Assembly: GCA_010094045.1 (NCBI GenBank)
Contig: ML986605.1
Coordinates: 215,202-279,201 of the forward strand
Direction: 5' to 3'
DNA length: 64,000 bases
Source: Lojkania enalia
Taxonomy: Eukaryota; Ascomycota; Dothideomycetes; Pleosporales
In this document: positions 47,023 to 58,335 of the stretch, one piece after another
Position numbering within the stretch: the first letter of the stretch is position 1
Layout: every line of letters begins with the position of its first letter
Program-made: the position numbers and the translations under genes
The notes under the pieces: model-generated
The model's database searches: none
Seen by the model: only the letters and a program-made list of their open reading frames with translations
Told to the model about the DNA's origin: nothing

Positions 47023-48000
47023 ACGGCTGCTCTCGAAGATGAACGTTTGACGACAATAGACCTTCTCACAGCTGTCGGGCTTGTCGGAAATATCATCGCT
47101 GTTATTGATTTTTCCACGAAGGTCATCTCTACGGTACGACGACTGTATGCATCGGCCAGCAGGGCAATGGAAGAAACGACGAACTCGAGAGCCTTGCGAA
47201 GAACTTGAAGGCCTTATAGACAACACTAGGCATAGACTCGCCGCTATACCACGAAAAGGCCATTTAGTCCCAGGGATTACCAATGAGACGGTTCTGAACA
47301 ACTTGAGCCAGCAATGTATCCAAGTTGCAGACGAGCTACTAGAAACTTTAGACTCAATCAAAGTCAGAACCGACAATGGGGCTCAGAAAAGTGTTGTTCA
47401 AGCAGTGAAGGCTATGCGCAAACAAGGACATATCGAGGCCCTTCAACGAACACTTGACCGAATTAGCAAGCAGCTCGTGGACGGCATAAATACAGAACAG
47501 CTCGAAGATATCAATGCAAGGCTTCGTGAGATGGCGGTGGAAAATACCCTCCTAGAGGTGAATCCGACCTAGGAAATCGCCCAGCTTCGGCAAGATTTTC
47601 AAGTTGCAGTCACAGAAATTAGAGTGATCTCTGAGAGAGAATAGTTACCAGGGGCTTGGCCAATTCTATCAGATACCGCTCATCATAGAGAGATATTTTT
47701 CGCGAAACAAGTGGTCCTACATATCCTCAATTTCTCGTCTATCGAATCTCGCCAAGCATCCATATGAAAGGAACATTTGCAAAATTCTCATAGATATTTG
47801 ATGGTATTTTACCAACCAACTTTGTTGAATGGTTAAGGAAATAAGACGGCGTATAATGTGTCTCAGGAGAGCCTAGCTCCGGGAAGTCCACTCTCATGAA
47901 GTTCATGGCAACACATGAGAAAACTACGCGGTGCCTGGAAGATTAAGCTGGCGAAAAGAAGCTTATCACTACAAATTACTTTTTTTTTTTTTTTTGAAAC
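47023..48000 (+). pseudogene. Relic of a STAND / NACHT-type (fungal NLR-like) gene
   Basis: Plus-strand pieces in changing frames reconstruct the order of a fungal NLR-like protein. TTIDLLTAVGLVGNIIAVID and STVRRLYASASRAMEETTN (from about 47050) form the N-terminal domain start. After two small frame changes near 47185-47220 come LIDNTRHRLAAIPRKG and AMRKQGHIEALQRTLDRISK, up to a TAG at 47570 where CAG would keep the frame, then EIAQLRQDFQVAVTEIRVIS. Later, FVEWLRK (about 47824), a stop, and the P-loop VSGEPSSGKSTLMKFMATHE (Walker A at 47866-47892), then AGEKKLITTNYFF at about 47950-47985 running into a T16 tract. No NTPase remainder or repeat domain can be recognised after that. It is disrupted, truncated and cannot encode a working receptor. 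Intact relatives sense non-self and trigger heterokaryon-incompatibility-type cell death. Confidence 0.75.
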
Positions 48001-48505
48001 GCCTCGACATACCGTTCTCAAAAATCCCAGCGAGGATTGCTACGAACAATACGTTATCAAATACTTCGTCACCGCCTAGAACTTATTCAGTTTACGTATC
48101 AAGATCAATGGATTGCGATGACCTTGAGCGATAGGATCTTAAAAAAGTTATACAAAGCTGGACTTTCTCCGTCGTCTTAGGTATTGAGCTACTTGCGAAC
48201 TCACCGCCATTCTTCTTCATAATAGACAAAAGCTCCTTTTCATAGTATTATCACAATAATCGAAGTCGTGGCATGCTTGGCTTTGGTTTATTTCATCTCA
48301 TTGAGGTTCTGTCGTTGGCAAGGAAGCTGAAATAGCATATTCACCATCATCATCAAAACCATATGCATTACTTGGGGAATTTAACGATTCTTGTCTATAA
48401 CCAGAGGCCGAAATTTAATAGATGTTATAACTTTAAATTGCATAAGACCGAAAATGCTCTAGAAACAGGAATCATTTGACACAATAACCACATCGCGGAG
48501 ACATT
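48001..48505. other. Intergenic, no intact gene
   Basis: The stretch follows the NLR-like relic and may contain more of its decayed body, but nothing readable remains. The right part is the 3' flank of the rhodopsin-domain gene. Confidence 0.45.
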
Positions 48506-49733
48506 TCAACGCTCCATCCAACTCGGATGTGTCATAGTTGGCTTTTGTATAACGGAATCCTCATCATTCAACGTTCTTTCCTCCATATGTACCTCAGTCG
48601 TACGCCATATCTCTCCATTCTTCGCGTCTCCCTCATCAACAAGGATATTCTCCTCACTCTGAGTATCTCCTTTGCGCATGCTCTTCATCTGGTACCCAGC
48701 TTCACTTCTCCTAGCTGAATTGAATCTTTTCGCCGAACTCCCATGCATCTGCCCGTACCCTGCACCATAAGTGGCTGGCTTTGTTGTCATGAGACCGAAA
48801 TACTGCAGGAACTTTTGAAACGGTGATCTTAAACAGGGAATGCAAGCAGCAATAAATCCAACCTGCTGTTCGAGGCCAGTCCACATGCCAATCTGTACGC
48901 CCTCTTTTCTTCCATCATTTGTCCTTCCAAATGTCGCCGCCGCAATAGCTTTATTAATCGAGCAAACAGAAGCCAGGACACCAAGTCCTAACAGCACACC
49001 TATAACGATGCGCTCTCTTAGTGGTCTTTGCACTTTCCTCAGAAATGTTATTGGCATGAGCGCAAATACGACATCCGTCGCAATGTTGAAGGAGCAGACA
49101 GTAATAAGGTTCGCCCTTATAGCGTCGTTGCTCCAGCATCTTGCTTTGACGAGGCGAAGAACATCCCAATTCGCTTTATAAGGAACGCATTTTAGTGCAT
49201 TAGAGACGGTATTGTAAATGGCAACAGCGATAAGGATGATAACCATGGCCCAGAGAAATCGCCTCCAGTTCTTGCCCTGCTCGACGCGGAGAAGCATTGC
49301 TGCGATTGACAGCTTGATGAAAGCCATGGACCATGCCCAAACAGGCTCGACAATGGTAGCAAGACGTAGGCCCCTTTCGGCGTCTGCAAGCGTCATGCTT
49401 TCAGGAGGCCGCCCCATGACATATGGGATAGCATTAAGGAGAAGTACGGTGCTTGTGAGAGTGAGGCACTGATTTAAGTCAGCAGTGTGGAATACATTCC
49501 ATAGCACTCGAACTAACGTAGGCAACGGAGATGAGATAGTCATCCCATCCCAACCGGAAAATTGGAAATGTTCTCGTGTACAATCGCGCGAGGAAGAGTC
49601 CCAATACAACAACATTCAGACTTATTGAGACACCAGCAAATGCACGAGCAACGAGCTGTGCACCTTCCGACGCTGGCGCTGGAACCAATGCTGGGTCGGG
49701 TTTCCGACTATCCGAAAATTCGTCGTAATTCAT
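48506..49733 (-). CDS. Fungal rhodopsin-domain integral membrane protein (PTH11-related, no CFEM)
   Basis: Two exons: 49733-49518 and 49468-48506, giving 392 residues. The 50-nt intron has donor GTTAGT and joins in phase 0. Seven transmembrane segments are visible, the first being GVSISLNVVVLGLFLARLYT. It is followed by the family hallmark LGWDDYLISVAY in loop/TM2, then EPVWAWSMAFIKLSIAAMLL, WRRFLWAMVIILIAVAIYNT, the conserved CWSNDAIRANLITVCSFNIA (family pattern C......y.....n...D) with TDVVFALMPITFLRKVQRPL, KAIAAATFGRTNDG and QQVGFIAACIPCLRSPFQKF. The C-terminal tail is hydrophilic (about 100 residues). The family is greatly expanded in filamentous ascomycetes, and some members (PTH11) act as G-protein-coupled sensors. 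A CFEM domain is absent. Ligand and role are unknown. Confidence 0.85.
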
Positions 49734-52526
49734 TCTAATCTGTCCGCAATTCAGAATCGACCAGAATCAAAAAAGATCTGAAGAAGTAAAGATCAGCTCG
49801 TTTCTAGCAATAAACGGTCTAAGGCTTTTCTGGTTTGAAGCTCTCGTGGGACGGGCCGTCTTACATAGGCTCACTTACTAAGGGCTTTAGCTGAGGCGAT
49901 CAATCTAACGCTGCCGCATCCCCTACGTTCCGGGAAATGGGCAAGGAGCCGTATAGGATCCAACACATGCTCAATGCACCGTATCCTTTGGTCATGATGC
50001 TTGGCTCAAACACGGATGTGGAATGTCGCTAAACTTTGTGAATCCTACGAACTTTAAAATCGAAGGTTTGCAGCAGCTTCGGGCGGAGATTAAAAATCAT
50101 CCGACTCATACTTATTTGAAGGCTGCAAGTGAAGTGGTGTTCGGGACTGTAATAGGACTTGTGTTTCGCGGTACTGGCTACAGATGTGACCGGGGATGTG
50201 GAAATTGGGAAATCGAGGAACCACTTAAGAATCCATAATCCAGGCGCGTGGGAGAATAGCTCCGATCACCATGTTCCATGACTCTTAGTGTCCTTAGAGA
50301 TCTCCTCAGGTTTCTCAGATTCCCCAAAGTCCACATATCAACCAGCACCAGAGAGATCCCTTATATCGATCCATGCGTAAATCTCAGAGCAGTTTATGCT
50401 CATATCTCGTACGAAAGCTAAGGCCGTTACTAAGCCTATATCAAGCCGTAGGAATTAGTTCATATTCATCCCGGATACGAAGTGTCAGATATGGGCAGGG
50501 TATCGATTGGTTCGTTTAGAAGAAAATAACAAGGCTTCCCGGCTGCGCGGGATGCTATTAACGGGGATGGGGATATGCTTCCGCCATTTAAGGTTTCACA
50601 CTCGGCAAGCCACAGGTAAGACTCTACAGCTGAGATCTAATATATAATCAGTACTTGTGCATTGGTTATGTCACTGGTTAAAACACTTATGTATTACCTA
50701 CGAAAGTCGACAACGTGCTGTATTCATCCACTCGTAAAGTGATTCCAGCTGTAATTGCCAAATAAAATGGTTGCTGCGCTGTCCAGTCAATTTTTTAAAA
50801 GGAAATAGAACGTACAGAATGGATCTAGTCTTATGCGCCAACTAAGCCGTGATAAATGATGATGTGTCAGAGTCCACTTGTGCTGGGCAGAAAAAAAATG
50901 TCGCGTCGGTTGTGGAAGGAAGGCTGAATCCTTCTGTTGGAGGCAACGGCAAGAGCCGTTATGGCGTCTTACATGCCGCGACAGTCTCCTCTAGGCAACT
51001 AGAGAAATCCAAAGAGCTGCCGCTTCCAAAAATCCTGCGAGCAGACCTACAACCATAAGCTAAGTAAAATAGTTGTACTACGCAGTCAGACGTATTATGT
51101 AAAAGTAGGGGAAGCTGAGACATGTTGCAGGTAGATAGGATTCATCCGAGAACAAGGCAGACACTAGGGTACCCTTGAATATTCGCGAGCTCGACTTCAT
51201 AGGGATCCTGAGCTTGAAATTGTAATGATGATTAAGTTAGTCACTTGTTGCAGGAGACAACCTTCACTAATCGTGATTAGACTTTGATTCATTACATGCC
51301 TTAAATTTACCTTAATTCAGAGTAGTAGGTACATAGAAAATATCACGAATTTATAGCTGAGGAGCTGTCGTATAGAGTTGCGTAACAAGATATTGACCAT
51401 ATCATCGGGGCTCCAGAATATTCTCCGCGTAAGCGGAATATTGAAAGCTTCCAAAAATTTATCCGTCCTTGCTTACGAAGGAAATAGGTGGCAAGGATAA
51501 TCCTTCTCCTTCGTTGCGGACGGATCTCGTATCTCATGTTAGAAAATCCATATCGAATATCAATTGTCGTAAAACCGCAATCAACTACTTAGGATGCATT
51601 AGGAAGTCGGAGAATATGGAAGGTAACAAAGTTGATTGAGAATTGCTTGTTCCCAGATAGATGAGTCCTTCGCGATGCTCTCAGTGCCAGCTTTCTAAGT
51701 AGATAATGTTTTTCCTAAACCGCGAGCAACTATAATGAGTGTACGGGCTGTTAATATATCCTTAGTAAGGAACGAGAAGTGGTAGGTTGTCAGTTTTGTG
51801 GGGTGCTTTGGATTCTTTCTAGTGGACCGTTCCTTCATGGGCCGCCAACATATACAGAATAGCATGATACCGTTTGTATCTTTCTTTGGAATACTAATAA
51901 TGCGCCCTAACATTGGTAATGAAGGGTCATCAACGGCTAACCAAGCCAGCTGAGGAATTATTCTTGAAAGTGTATACCGTTACTAAATTTTAGGGGCAGC
52001 TGAACGAGCCCTCGACTTTTCTTTGGACTTTTTCTCTGATTTCTCCCGTTATTTTACGCCAAGAGATGGCTGCTGAAGTGCTTGCCGCACTGGTTGGGAT
52101 AAGCAATTTTGAATGACCTATCCTCGATAAGATCTGTATGTGGCTTATGTGGGATTTCGTCGTGGGGATATACCTTGCTAACGTATTATCCTATCCCTCA
52201 AAATGAGTCGCTAGTCGCGGTATTAATCTTTGGGAGAAACGGGCAAGTATGACGAGGCTTTCCTACGAATGGCCGGATAATGATAGGCGAATCCCGGGGT
52301 TGGTGTGGAACAATTCCATCTTGGCCGCCGTTTCCCGAGGCCTTCTAGCCTAGTGTTTCTAGTGTTGTTGTCAGAGGGAATAATAGGTTGGCTGAAAGAT
52401 TGCCGGTGCGAACGCTAGTGTGATGATCTGGGGTAACGGTAGATAAGATGATGAGGTTATTATCATGATGGTTGACAATTTCTGAAGAGTTTCAGTGGAA
52501 TGCTGAAGAGTTCAATCATTATTTGG

Positions 52527-52631
52527 CTAGCTAGGGACTAGGAACTCCACCAGCTTCACCGGTAAATACAGGTTCTAGAAGTACTTTAGAATAACCAACA
52601 TGTCTATTATAAGGCTCTGGTCACTTCTATA
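52527..52631. repeat. Dispersed ~100-bp repeat, copy A
   Basis: Shares the core CTAGAAGTACTT(T/C)AGAATA and the following CATGTCTA...GG.(C/T)CT block with copies at 53355 and 58230, all in the same orientation. The flanks align over the whole length without large gaps. No coding content. It may be a short non-autonomous element or a solo remnant of a larger one. Confidence 0.65.
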
Positions 52632-53354
52632 ATGTACTTGTGGTGAGAGGCGAATCTTGTCTCCGGGAGGGAGATGAGGAACTGAACTGATTGGTTGAGG
52701 ATGGCCAGCGGGCCATATTTATGTACATGAAAGGGGGTATATTAGCTGATATCCAGCGTGATATCGAGCGTGATATCGTACGACGGTATCCGATACAGCT
52801 CGGCAGACTTGCCAAAATCCCCATGACAGTATTTTAAAGCGATAGACTACTACTACTATTTACCTGTATTCGTTCTCGATTTGCCTTACCAGTTATTATA
52901 GGGAGCTGACGGACTACTCTAGTCCAGCTATACTACACGGGACACATTCTGCACAAACAAGACACTTTCTGGCACTAGATATTGTTAATGTAATACTATC
53001 TAAGAATGAGACAACATATATATCTATTAGGTTTATGCTTTCACAAAAGGCATTGATACCGATGTCCAATGATCAGCGGAGCGGAGCGATAAACTGACGA
53101 TAGCGTCAGCAGAATCATATGGATAGGCTTTTTCTGCAGACATAGTCAATCTTATTGTCATAGTAATAGATATTCTTTACGGAATAGACAAAGAATTATT
53201 TATGTCCTCCGCATCGGCGTTTTGAGGAATGTTTGACTCTGATAAGCTCTTTTAGAGCCTGCTATATGCACAAGAAGGTAGCGACAAGAAACACGGTAAA
53301 TTGATTAAGGTATGAGGGGATCTTACAGGGCATTTGGGATAGCCGAATTGGTAA

Positions 53355-53462
53355 GAAGGCCCCTTATAAGTACTCGACTAGCTTCAACGGCGAGAACAGG
53401 CGCTAGAAATACTTTAGAGTGGCTAGCATGTCTAGAATAGGACCCTAAATCCTTCTATAATA
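53355..53462. repeat. Dispersed ~100-bp repeat, copy B
   Basis: Matches copy A with mostly transition-type differences (for example CTAGAAATACTTTAGAGT against CTAGAAGTACTTTAGAAT) and shares its end CTTCTATAAT. Confidence 0.6.
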
Positions 53463-55302
53463 GATTCAAGAGTGACAAACTACATATTAAGACTTCCGAC
53501 CTATCGATTCACGTACCCTGCCATGGATAAATCGAACATCCCAACTCTTATTATAGGTTTTTGTAGCCCGTCTGAGCTGCTGCCTACTTAGAAAGCTAGT
53601 ACTGATAGCATTACAAGGTTTTGCTTATCTAGGTAATCAAAGTAATTTGAGTTACAAAGATTTGGTATGAGAGGAGGAAAGATATATTCATTCTCTCTCA
53701 ATGTTCTAGACAAAGTCTAATTCTAGTATGCTTCTATAGAGCTTGAAGCACCGATTTGAAGGTACTGATGACCATCACAATGAATTGGTAGGACATGCAT
53801 GAGTTATCTTGCAGGGTCTCAAGGATTACTATGTTGATCCAAGGGTCCATTGCAGCAGAAGCGCCGAGATATGCTGGAAGAGTGATGTCTTGAAATGTCA
53901 TGAAAGGCGCTGATGGTGGTCGGTCTCGTGAAAGGTGGAGGGAATGATGAATGTATCGAGTAGTCCTTAGGTGAATGGGATGATGGATGTGTCGACCAGG
54001 TCTTCCTCTAATATCTCTAGTCCTATCCCAATTTTACTCACTATTGTGGCATTCTATCTCCGTATTTATCGCAACGTGTCTAGTATTGCTAAGGCTGGCA
54101 GAGAAAGTGATGAAACAGCGGCGCCATCGATCGAAAGCGTTCGCCCTACGAAGCGTGCGGCCTTAGAATTTAAATAGTACTAAGAATTGGGATGTATTCC
54201 GATAATTTCCTTGTTCCAACCGCGCAGCTTTATTTTCCTGCATCAATTGCATGTTCCACTCTCTGCAAGATAGCACGATAGAGGTATTTTAGTAGCGGGT
54301 GGATATTATAGGAGGCCACAGGCTGACCTTCTTACCCTTGAATTAGGGGATACCTAGCGTATTGAGTGATTATGAAAGACTTGAAGGCAGGGAGCTTGAT
54401 CGGCGTATTGTTAACTGATTGTTGAGCTGTGGGAAACAGAGTAGAGGAAGCATGTATTTCATTGCTTGCTTGGTGGAGCGCGCTCTCAAAAGGACTATCT
54501 AAATAGAGCTAGTCCTAATCGGGACTAGTCTGCAAACGCCGATGTTTGTGAGGTCTATCACCTTGATATCCACCCTCCAACACTGATCCCGAAGGGCTCG
54601 GCGACAATAAATTCAACTACCTTGTTGCTGCATAATCTGGAGCCGTTCTGCGGGCATAGATTCGGTTTATATGACGGTGAAAGGATCAGAAAGACCAGAA
54701 AATGACGATGTTTAGAAGATGTTGAAGAGACGGCGCTCAATGCATGACTTCCTGATGAGGTTGAAGAAGTATGTTATCTCAACCCTTCGGAATTCCGAGG
54801 GCTTCCGCGGTGGAGCTTTAAGTCCATCCCAACTAGGGTCGTCTCATAATAATTGTTGAAGCCATTGCCATTCGCGCTACGGGTCCACTGTCACACTAGG
54901 ACTATATCGGGGTAAATTTTTCAACCCGGCAGGGTCTCCCCCAGTTAATCGCAAAATATTCGTAAATATGAATATATATAAATTGATTAAAGACTGAGTT
55001 GTTGATTAGCGAATTTAGACCGCGCCGGGTAGTGTCAGGATGAAAAAGACGACGATTCTTTGGGAGGTATATTAGTTGCTAGTACGCTGTAAAGCATAGT
55101 GCTATATGAGAATAATAGCTCCGCTTGTAAAAGGAGTAACTGATCAGAGGCTTTCGGTTTAAATAATACTGTGTCGCATCTGACTCCCAGCCGAGCCACA
55201 AGATTAGAGCCTCTAACCCACGCTGCATCCAAGCTGTCCCGAGCCGAACCTCGGGATTTTATAGATATAAATAATGTTAAGCTGCAAAACTTCCATATTT
55301 CA

Positions 55303-55385
55303 GACAAGATGGCCGAGTTGGTCTAAGGCGCTAGCTTCAGGTGCTAGTATCGAAAGATGCGTGGGTTCGAATCCCACTCTTGTCA
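55303..55385 (+). tRNA. tRNA-Leu (anticodon CAG)
   Basis: A complete cloverleaf can be drawn. The acceptor stem is GACAAGA with TCTTGTC (7 bp) plus discriminator A. The D arm is TGGCCGAGTTGGTCTAAGGC. The anticodon stem CTAGC/GCTAG closes the loop TTCAGGT, giving anticodon CAG. A long variable arm, typical of class II tRNAs, follows, and the T arm is GTGGGTTCGAATCCCAC with the B-box GGTTCGAATCC. No intron. The CCA end is not encoded, as expected in eukaryotes. It stands alone at the right edge of the gene desert, 0.6 kb upstream of the GH76 gene. Confidence 0.95.
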
Positions 55386-55988
55386 ACATCTACTTCATTT
55401 CCACTAGTTATGAATGATCAACGTTCATTTTTTGGCATTTTTTGGAAACTCGAAGCGAGCGCGTGGCGACGTGTGCACGCTAAGATCTTGATGTACGGGG
55501 TGGCCTTAAGCGAAGAGATTCAGGGTTCGAGGAATGCGGGTAGGCATGGCTTTAAGCATCATTGATTCGCGCCATAACCACCGGCCACCTTTGCAGCTAC
55601 ATCTGAAAAGCTGCTACCCCTTAGTTGAGATGCTATAGCAAGAGTACGATGTTGCTTTTGCTCCATGCAGTACAATGCAACCACCGGATTGAAAAACTGC
55701 TTGAGTCTCTTCATGCGCAGGCACGCGGGCGGGATTGAAGCGAGCTTGGCCGGAGCTTCGAACTTCAATCCCCTCCGAGAAGCTGAGGTCTGTCATCCTC
55801 GTCGCCCTCGCATTAAGTTCTGCGTTGTTTTTGCATTTTGCTGCTTTGCATTCTTCTCATGATCTCCACGTAGCGTTGTATACCCGCCGCTCTCTGGCAG
55901 GGCGGCAAACGCGCCCCGTATCTTGTTCGGCGCTGTCTCAAGCCCATCGCGATATCCAGACCAATTGGACTCGTAAATTTCTACGAAG
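55386..55988. other. Intergenic, upstream of GH76
   Basis: No gene recognised. The open frames at 55665-55862 and 55735-56145 (+) lie in other frames leading into the GH76 start and have no motif. Confidence 0.5.
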
Positions 55989-57986
55989 ATGTTTTCCAGA
56001 GTCGCCTGCTTGGGGCGACCGTCATGGGCCATTCTATGCTTACTATCTAGTTCTGCTGTCCTGGGCTCTGTGCTACAAAACGGCGACGACAGACCCCTCG
56101 GTAAGAGCTTCGCCTACGTCTCACAGCGCTTCATCGTTGTATTGACACCCCTCCTAGCAGAAAAGGAACTAATATTCGGACCCGAGAATCAAAATGTGCT
56201 CCAAATTATTCCCGTCGATCCCAAGCCACCATCATCGAACCCTGCTTATCCTAAACCCCTCGGTATGTCCCCTGCCGCGGTGACGAGCGCCCTCCAAGAC
56301 CTACATTCCGCCCTCTCGGTAATGCAATCCACATACTTCTCTCTCTGGCTAGGAAAATGGACCACAGCCATCGACTGGACAGCCGCCGTATTGGGCACCC
56401 ACTTATCCTCCACGCTCTCCTCCCTCTCCCACTCCCTCTCCTACACTCTCCCGGGCACCTTCGACAAAACGGTAAAACTAGACGTCGAGGCGCAAATGGT
56501 GGAGAACGAAATAAACAAGTATTTTGCTCAAAGCATCGCATATTTCTTCGGTGAAGATGCTTTCGCAATAAGAATGGAAGCATACGATGACATGCTGTGG
56601 GTTGTCCTCGGGTGGTTGGAATCAATGAACTTTATCAATTCGCACAGCGAGCGGCATTACCCACTCACCGAGGGCATCATAAGGGAAGAGTCAGAGTGGC
56701 ACGGGAAGCAGTTTATACCAGCGTTTGCGCACAGAGCGCGAGTGTTTTACGAGTTAGCGGAACAAGGATGGGACTGGGAACTTTGCAGTGGCGGGATGTT
56801 ATGGAGCCCGCATACGTTACCGTATAAGAATGCGATTACGAATCAACTTTTCATTTCCGCGGCTGTCAGCATGTATCTTTATTTTCCGGGGGATGACAAT
56901 TGCTCGCCCTTTATGAGTGACCAGGAATCTGGCGTGCGTGCAAATTTCAAGATGGGGAAGCAAGACATGGACGAATGTGACGAGAGGATGAAGGGGAAGA
57001 GTACCTACGATCCAATCTATCTAGCAAGCGCAATCAATGGCTACAAATGGCTGAAAAATAGCGGCATGATGAACGAAAAAGGCCTCTACGTCGACGGATT
57101 CCACATCCACGACTATGGCAAAAACGGCACAATCGGTACCGGGAAATGCGACGAACGCAATGAAATGGTATACACCTACAACCAAGGCGTCATTCTCTCC
57201 GGTCTCCGCGGACTCTGGGAAGCCACAGGAAACCTAACATACCTTGAAGACGGTCACGAACTCATCCGAAACGTGATTCGGGCTACAGGCTGGACCGATA
57301 CCGATACCCCCACAATCTTCTTAACAGAGTCGCAGCACCAGCATGACACCACCAAACGCCCTTCGGTGTCAAACCATCAAGCCCACGATCAGACCTGGTC
57401 TGGCCTCGGTAGTTCAGGCATCCTAACCGAGCTCTGCGATCCCTACGGCACTTGCTCTCAAAACGGCCAGACCTTCAAAGGCATATTCTTTCACCACCTG
57501 ACTAACTTCTGCACGCCCTTACCCACCTCTGCAACCACGCCCGGCAAGACATTCGCCGCGTCAAAAGACACCGCTACGTTACATCAAAGAAGCTGTAACG
57601 AGTATGCGCCCTGGGTAATTCATAATGCGCGATCTGCCCTGAGGACTCGAGACGAGAAGGGTAGGTTTGGTATGTGGTGGGGTACTGGACTAGCTTCGCA
57701 TGGCCACGATTTCGAGTCTGATACACCTCCCGCCGGTCGGCTTCCAAACCGAAATGACCCCCTAAGACCGAGTCTTCCTGAAGACGCAACAGATCACCAA
57801 AACCCCGTCCCATCCTCAATTTCGCGCTGCGGCAGATTTCCATCAGACAGAGAGGGGCAAGAACAGCCGTGTACGACCGGGGATCTGAATGATAGAGGGA
57901 GAGGAAGGACGGTGGAGACGCAGGGTGGTGGTGTCGCCGTCGTTAGGGCCATGTGGGAGTTTCTTAGACACTTTAATAAGGGATGA
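55989..57986 (+). CDS. Glycoside hydrolase family 76 (alpha-1,6-mannanase-like)
   Basis: Single exon encoding 665 residues. An N-terminal signal peptide is likely (PSWAILCLLSSSAVLG, about residues 11-26). The (alpha/alpha)6 catalytic domain spans about residues 90-550. It shows the paired catalytic aspartates in EAYDDMLWVVLGWLE (about residue 198), then WELCSGGMLW, YKNAITNQLFISAAVSMYLY, MVYTYNQGVILSGLRGLWEA, TFKGIFFHHLTNFCTPLP and GMWWG. These match fungal GH76 proteins, which hydrolyse or remodel alpha-1,6-mannan; Dfg5/Dcw1 relatives attach GPI proteins to the cell wall. No hydrophobic GPI-anchor tail is seen, so a soluble secreted enzyme is more likely. Preferred start: the first ATG giving a signal peptide. 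Residues after about 570 are polar and low-complexity, less conserved than the core. Confidence 0.85.
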   Translation: MFSRVACLGRPSWAILCLLSSSAVLGSVLQNGDDRPLGKSFAYVSQRFIVVLTPLLAEKELIFGPENQNVLQIIPVDPKPPSSNPAYPKPLGMSPAAVTSALQDLHSALSVMQSTYFSLWLGKWTTAIDWTAAVLGTHLSSTLSSLSHSLSYTLPGTFDKTVKLDVEAQMVENEINKYFAQSIAYFFGEDAFAIRMEAYDDMLWVVLGWLESMNFINSHSERHYPLTEGIIREESEWHGKQFIPAFAHRARVFYELAEQGWDWELCSGGMLWSPHTLPYKNAITNQLFISAAVSMYLYFPGDDNCSPFMSDQESGVRANFKMGKQDMDECDERMKGKSTYDPIYLASAINGYKWLKNSGMMNEKGLYVDGFHIHDYGKNGTIGTGKCDERNEMVYTYNQGVILSGLRGLWEATGNLTYLEDGHELIRNVIRATGWTDTDTPTIFLTESQHQHDTTKRPSVSNHQAHDQTWSGLGSSGILTELCDPYGTCSQNGQTFKGIFFHHLTNFCTPLPTSATTPGKTFAASKDTATLHQRSCNEYAPWVIHNARSALRTRDEKGRFGMWWGTGLASHGHDFESDTPPAGRLPNRNDPLRPSLPEDATDHQNPVPSSISRCGRFPSDREGQEQPCTTGDLNDRGRGRTVETQGGGVAVVRAMWEFLRHFNKG

Positions 57987-58161
57987 ATGAGGATATTACG
58001 ACTATTTGGCATTTTATTGTTTTAGGGACATTCTTGGCTTCTGTATACTGAGCGAATATTGCGAAGATGGCTCGTACATGTTTATTGCATAGATATGAAA
58101 GGCCATTATGCCTTGTTGAATATGATGTTTTCTAGGCGCAAATAACATATACGGAGTAAAA

Positions 58162-58186
58162 TTTTTTTTTTTTAAAAAAAAAAAAA
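58162..58186. repeat. T12A13 self-complementary tract
   Basis: Twelve T followed directly by thirteen A. It is perfectly self-complementary and lies between two convergent genes, where it could influence transcript 3' ends of either. No evidence beyond position. Confidence 0.85.
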
Positions 58187-58229
58187 GTGAAAGTTTTCGT
58201 AGAATGCAGCAGAGGCCAACCACCCTCTA

Positions 58230-58335
58230 TTAGTTACGGCCTAGGTGCTCTACCGGCTTTAGCAGCGAATATAGGCTCTAGAAGTACTTCAGAATAATCG
58301 ACGTGTCTAGGATAGGGCTCTAACTAGTAACTCTT
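58230..58335. repeat. Dispersed ~100-bp repeat, copy C, with short terminal inverted repeat
   Basis: Aligns end to end with copy A (core CTAGAAGTACTTCAGAATAA). This copy starts with AGTTAC (58232-58237) and ends with GTAACT (58327-58332), a perfect 6-bp inverted repeat 101 bp apart. Copies A and B do not preserve it, so the ends may be chance. Confidence 0.6.

Larger units (their letters stand above)
49734..55302. other. Gene desert, 5.6 kb, AT-rich, with short dispersed repeats
   Basis: No intact gene was found. Two copies of a roughly 100-bp repeat are at 52527-52631 and 53355-53462. A readable tail of about 38 codons ends at TAA 52838 (LADIQRDIERDIVRRYPIQL), and a minus-strand frame at 51695-51950 reads protein-like but matches nothing I know. 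Both look like decayed coding sequence. The rest shows no structure that I could support. Confidence 0.5.

Noticed and set aside
50023..50238. 71-residue plus-strand frame in the desert
   Set aside because: Too short, with no recognised motif and no splice continuation, so I could not support it as a gene or a relic.
53941..54005. Possible short direct repeat (GATGAATGTATCGA against GATGGATGTGTCGA)
   Set aside because: Only about 14 matching positions in AT-rich sequence, which is within chance for this interval.
55735..56145. 136-residue plus-strand frame before and inside the GH76 start
   Set aside because: It is in a different frame from the GH76 catalytic domain and has no motif.
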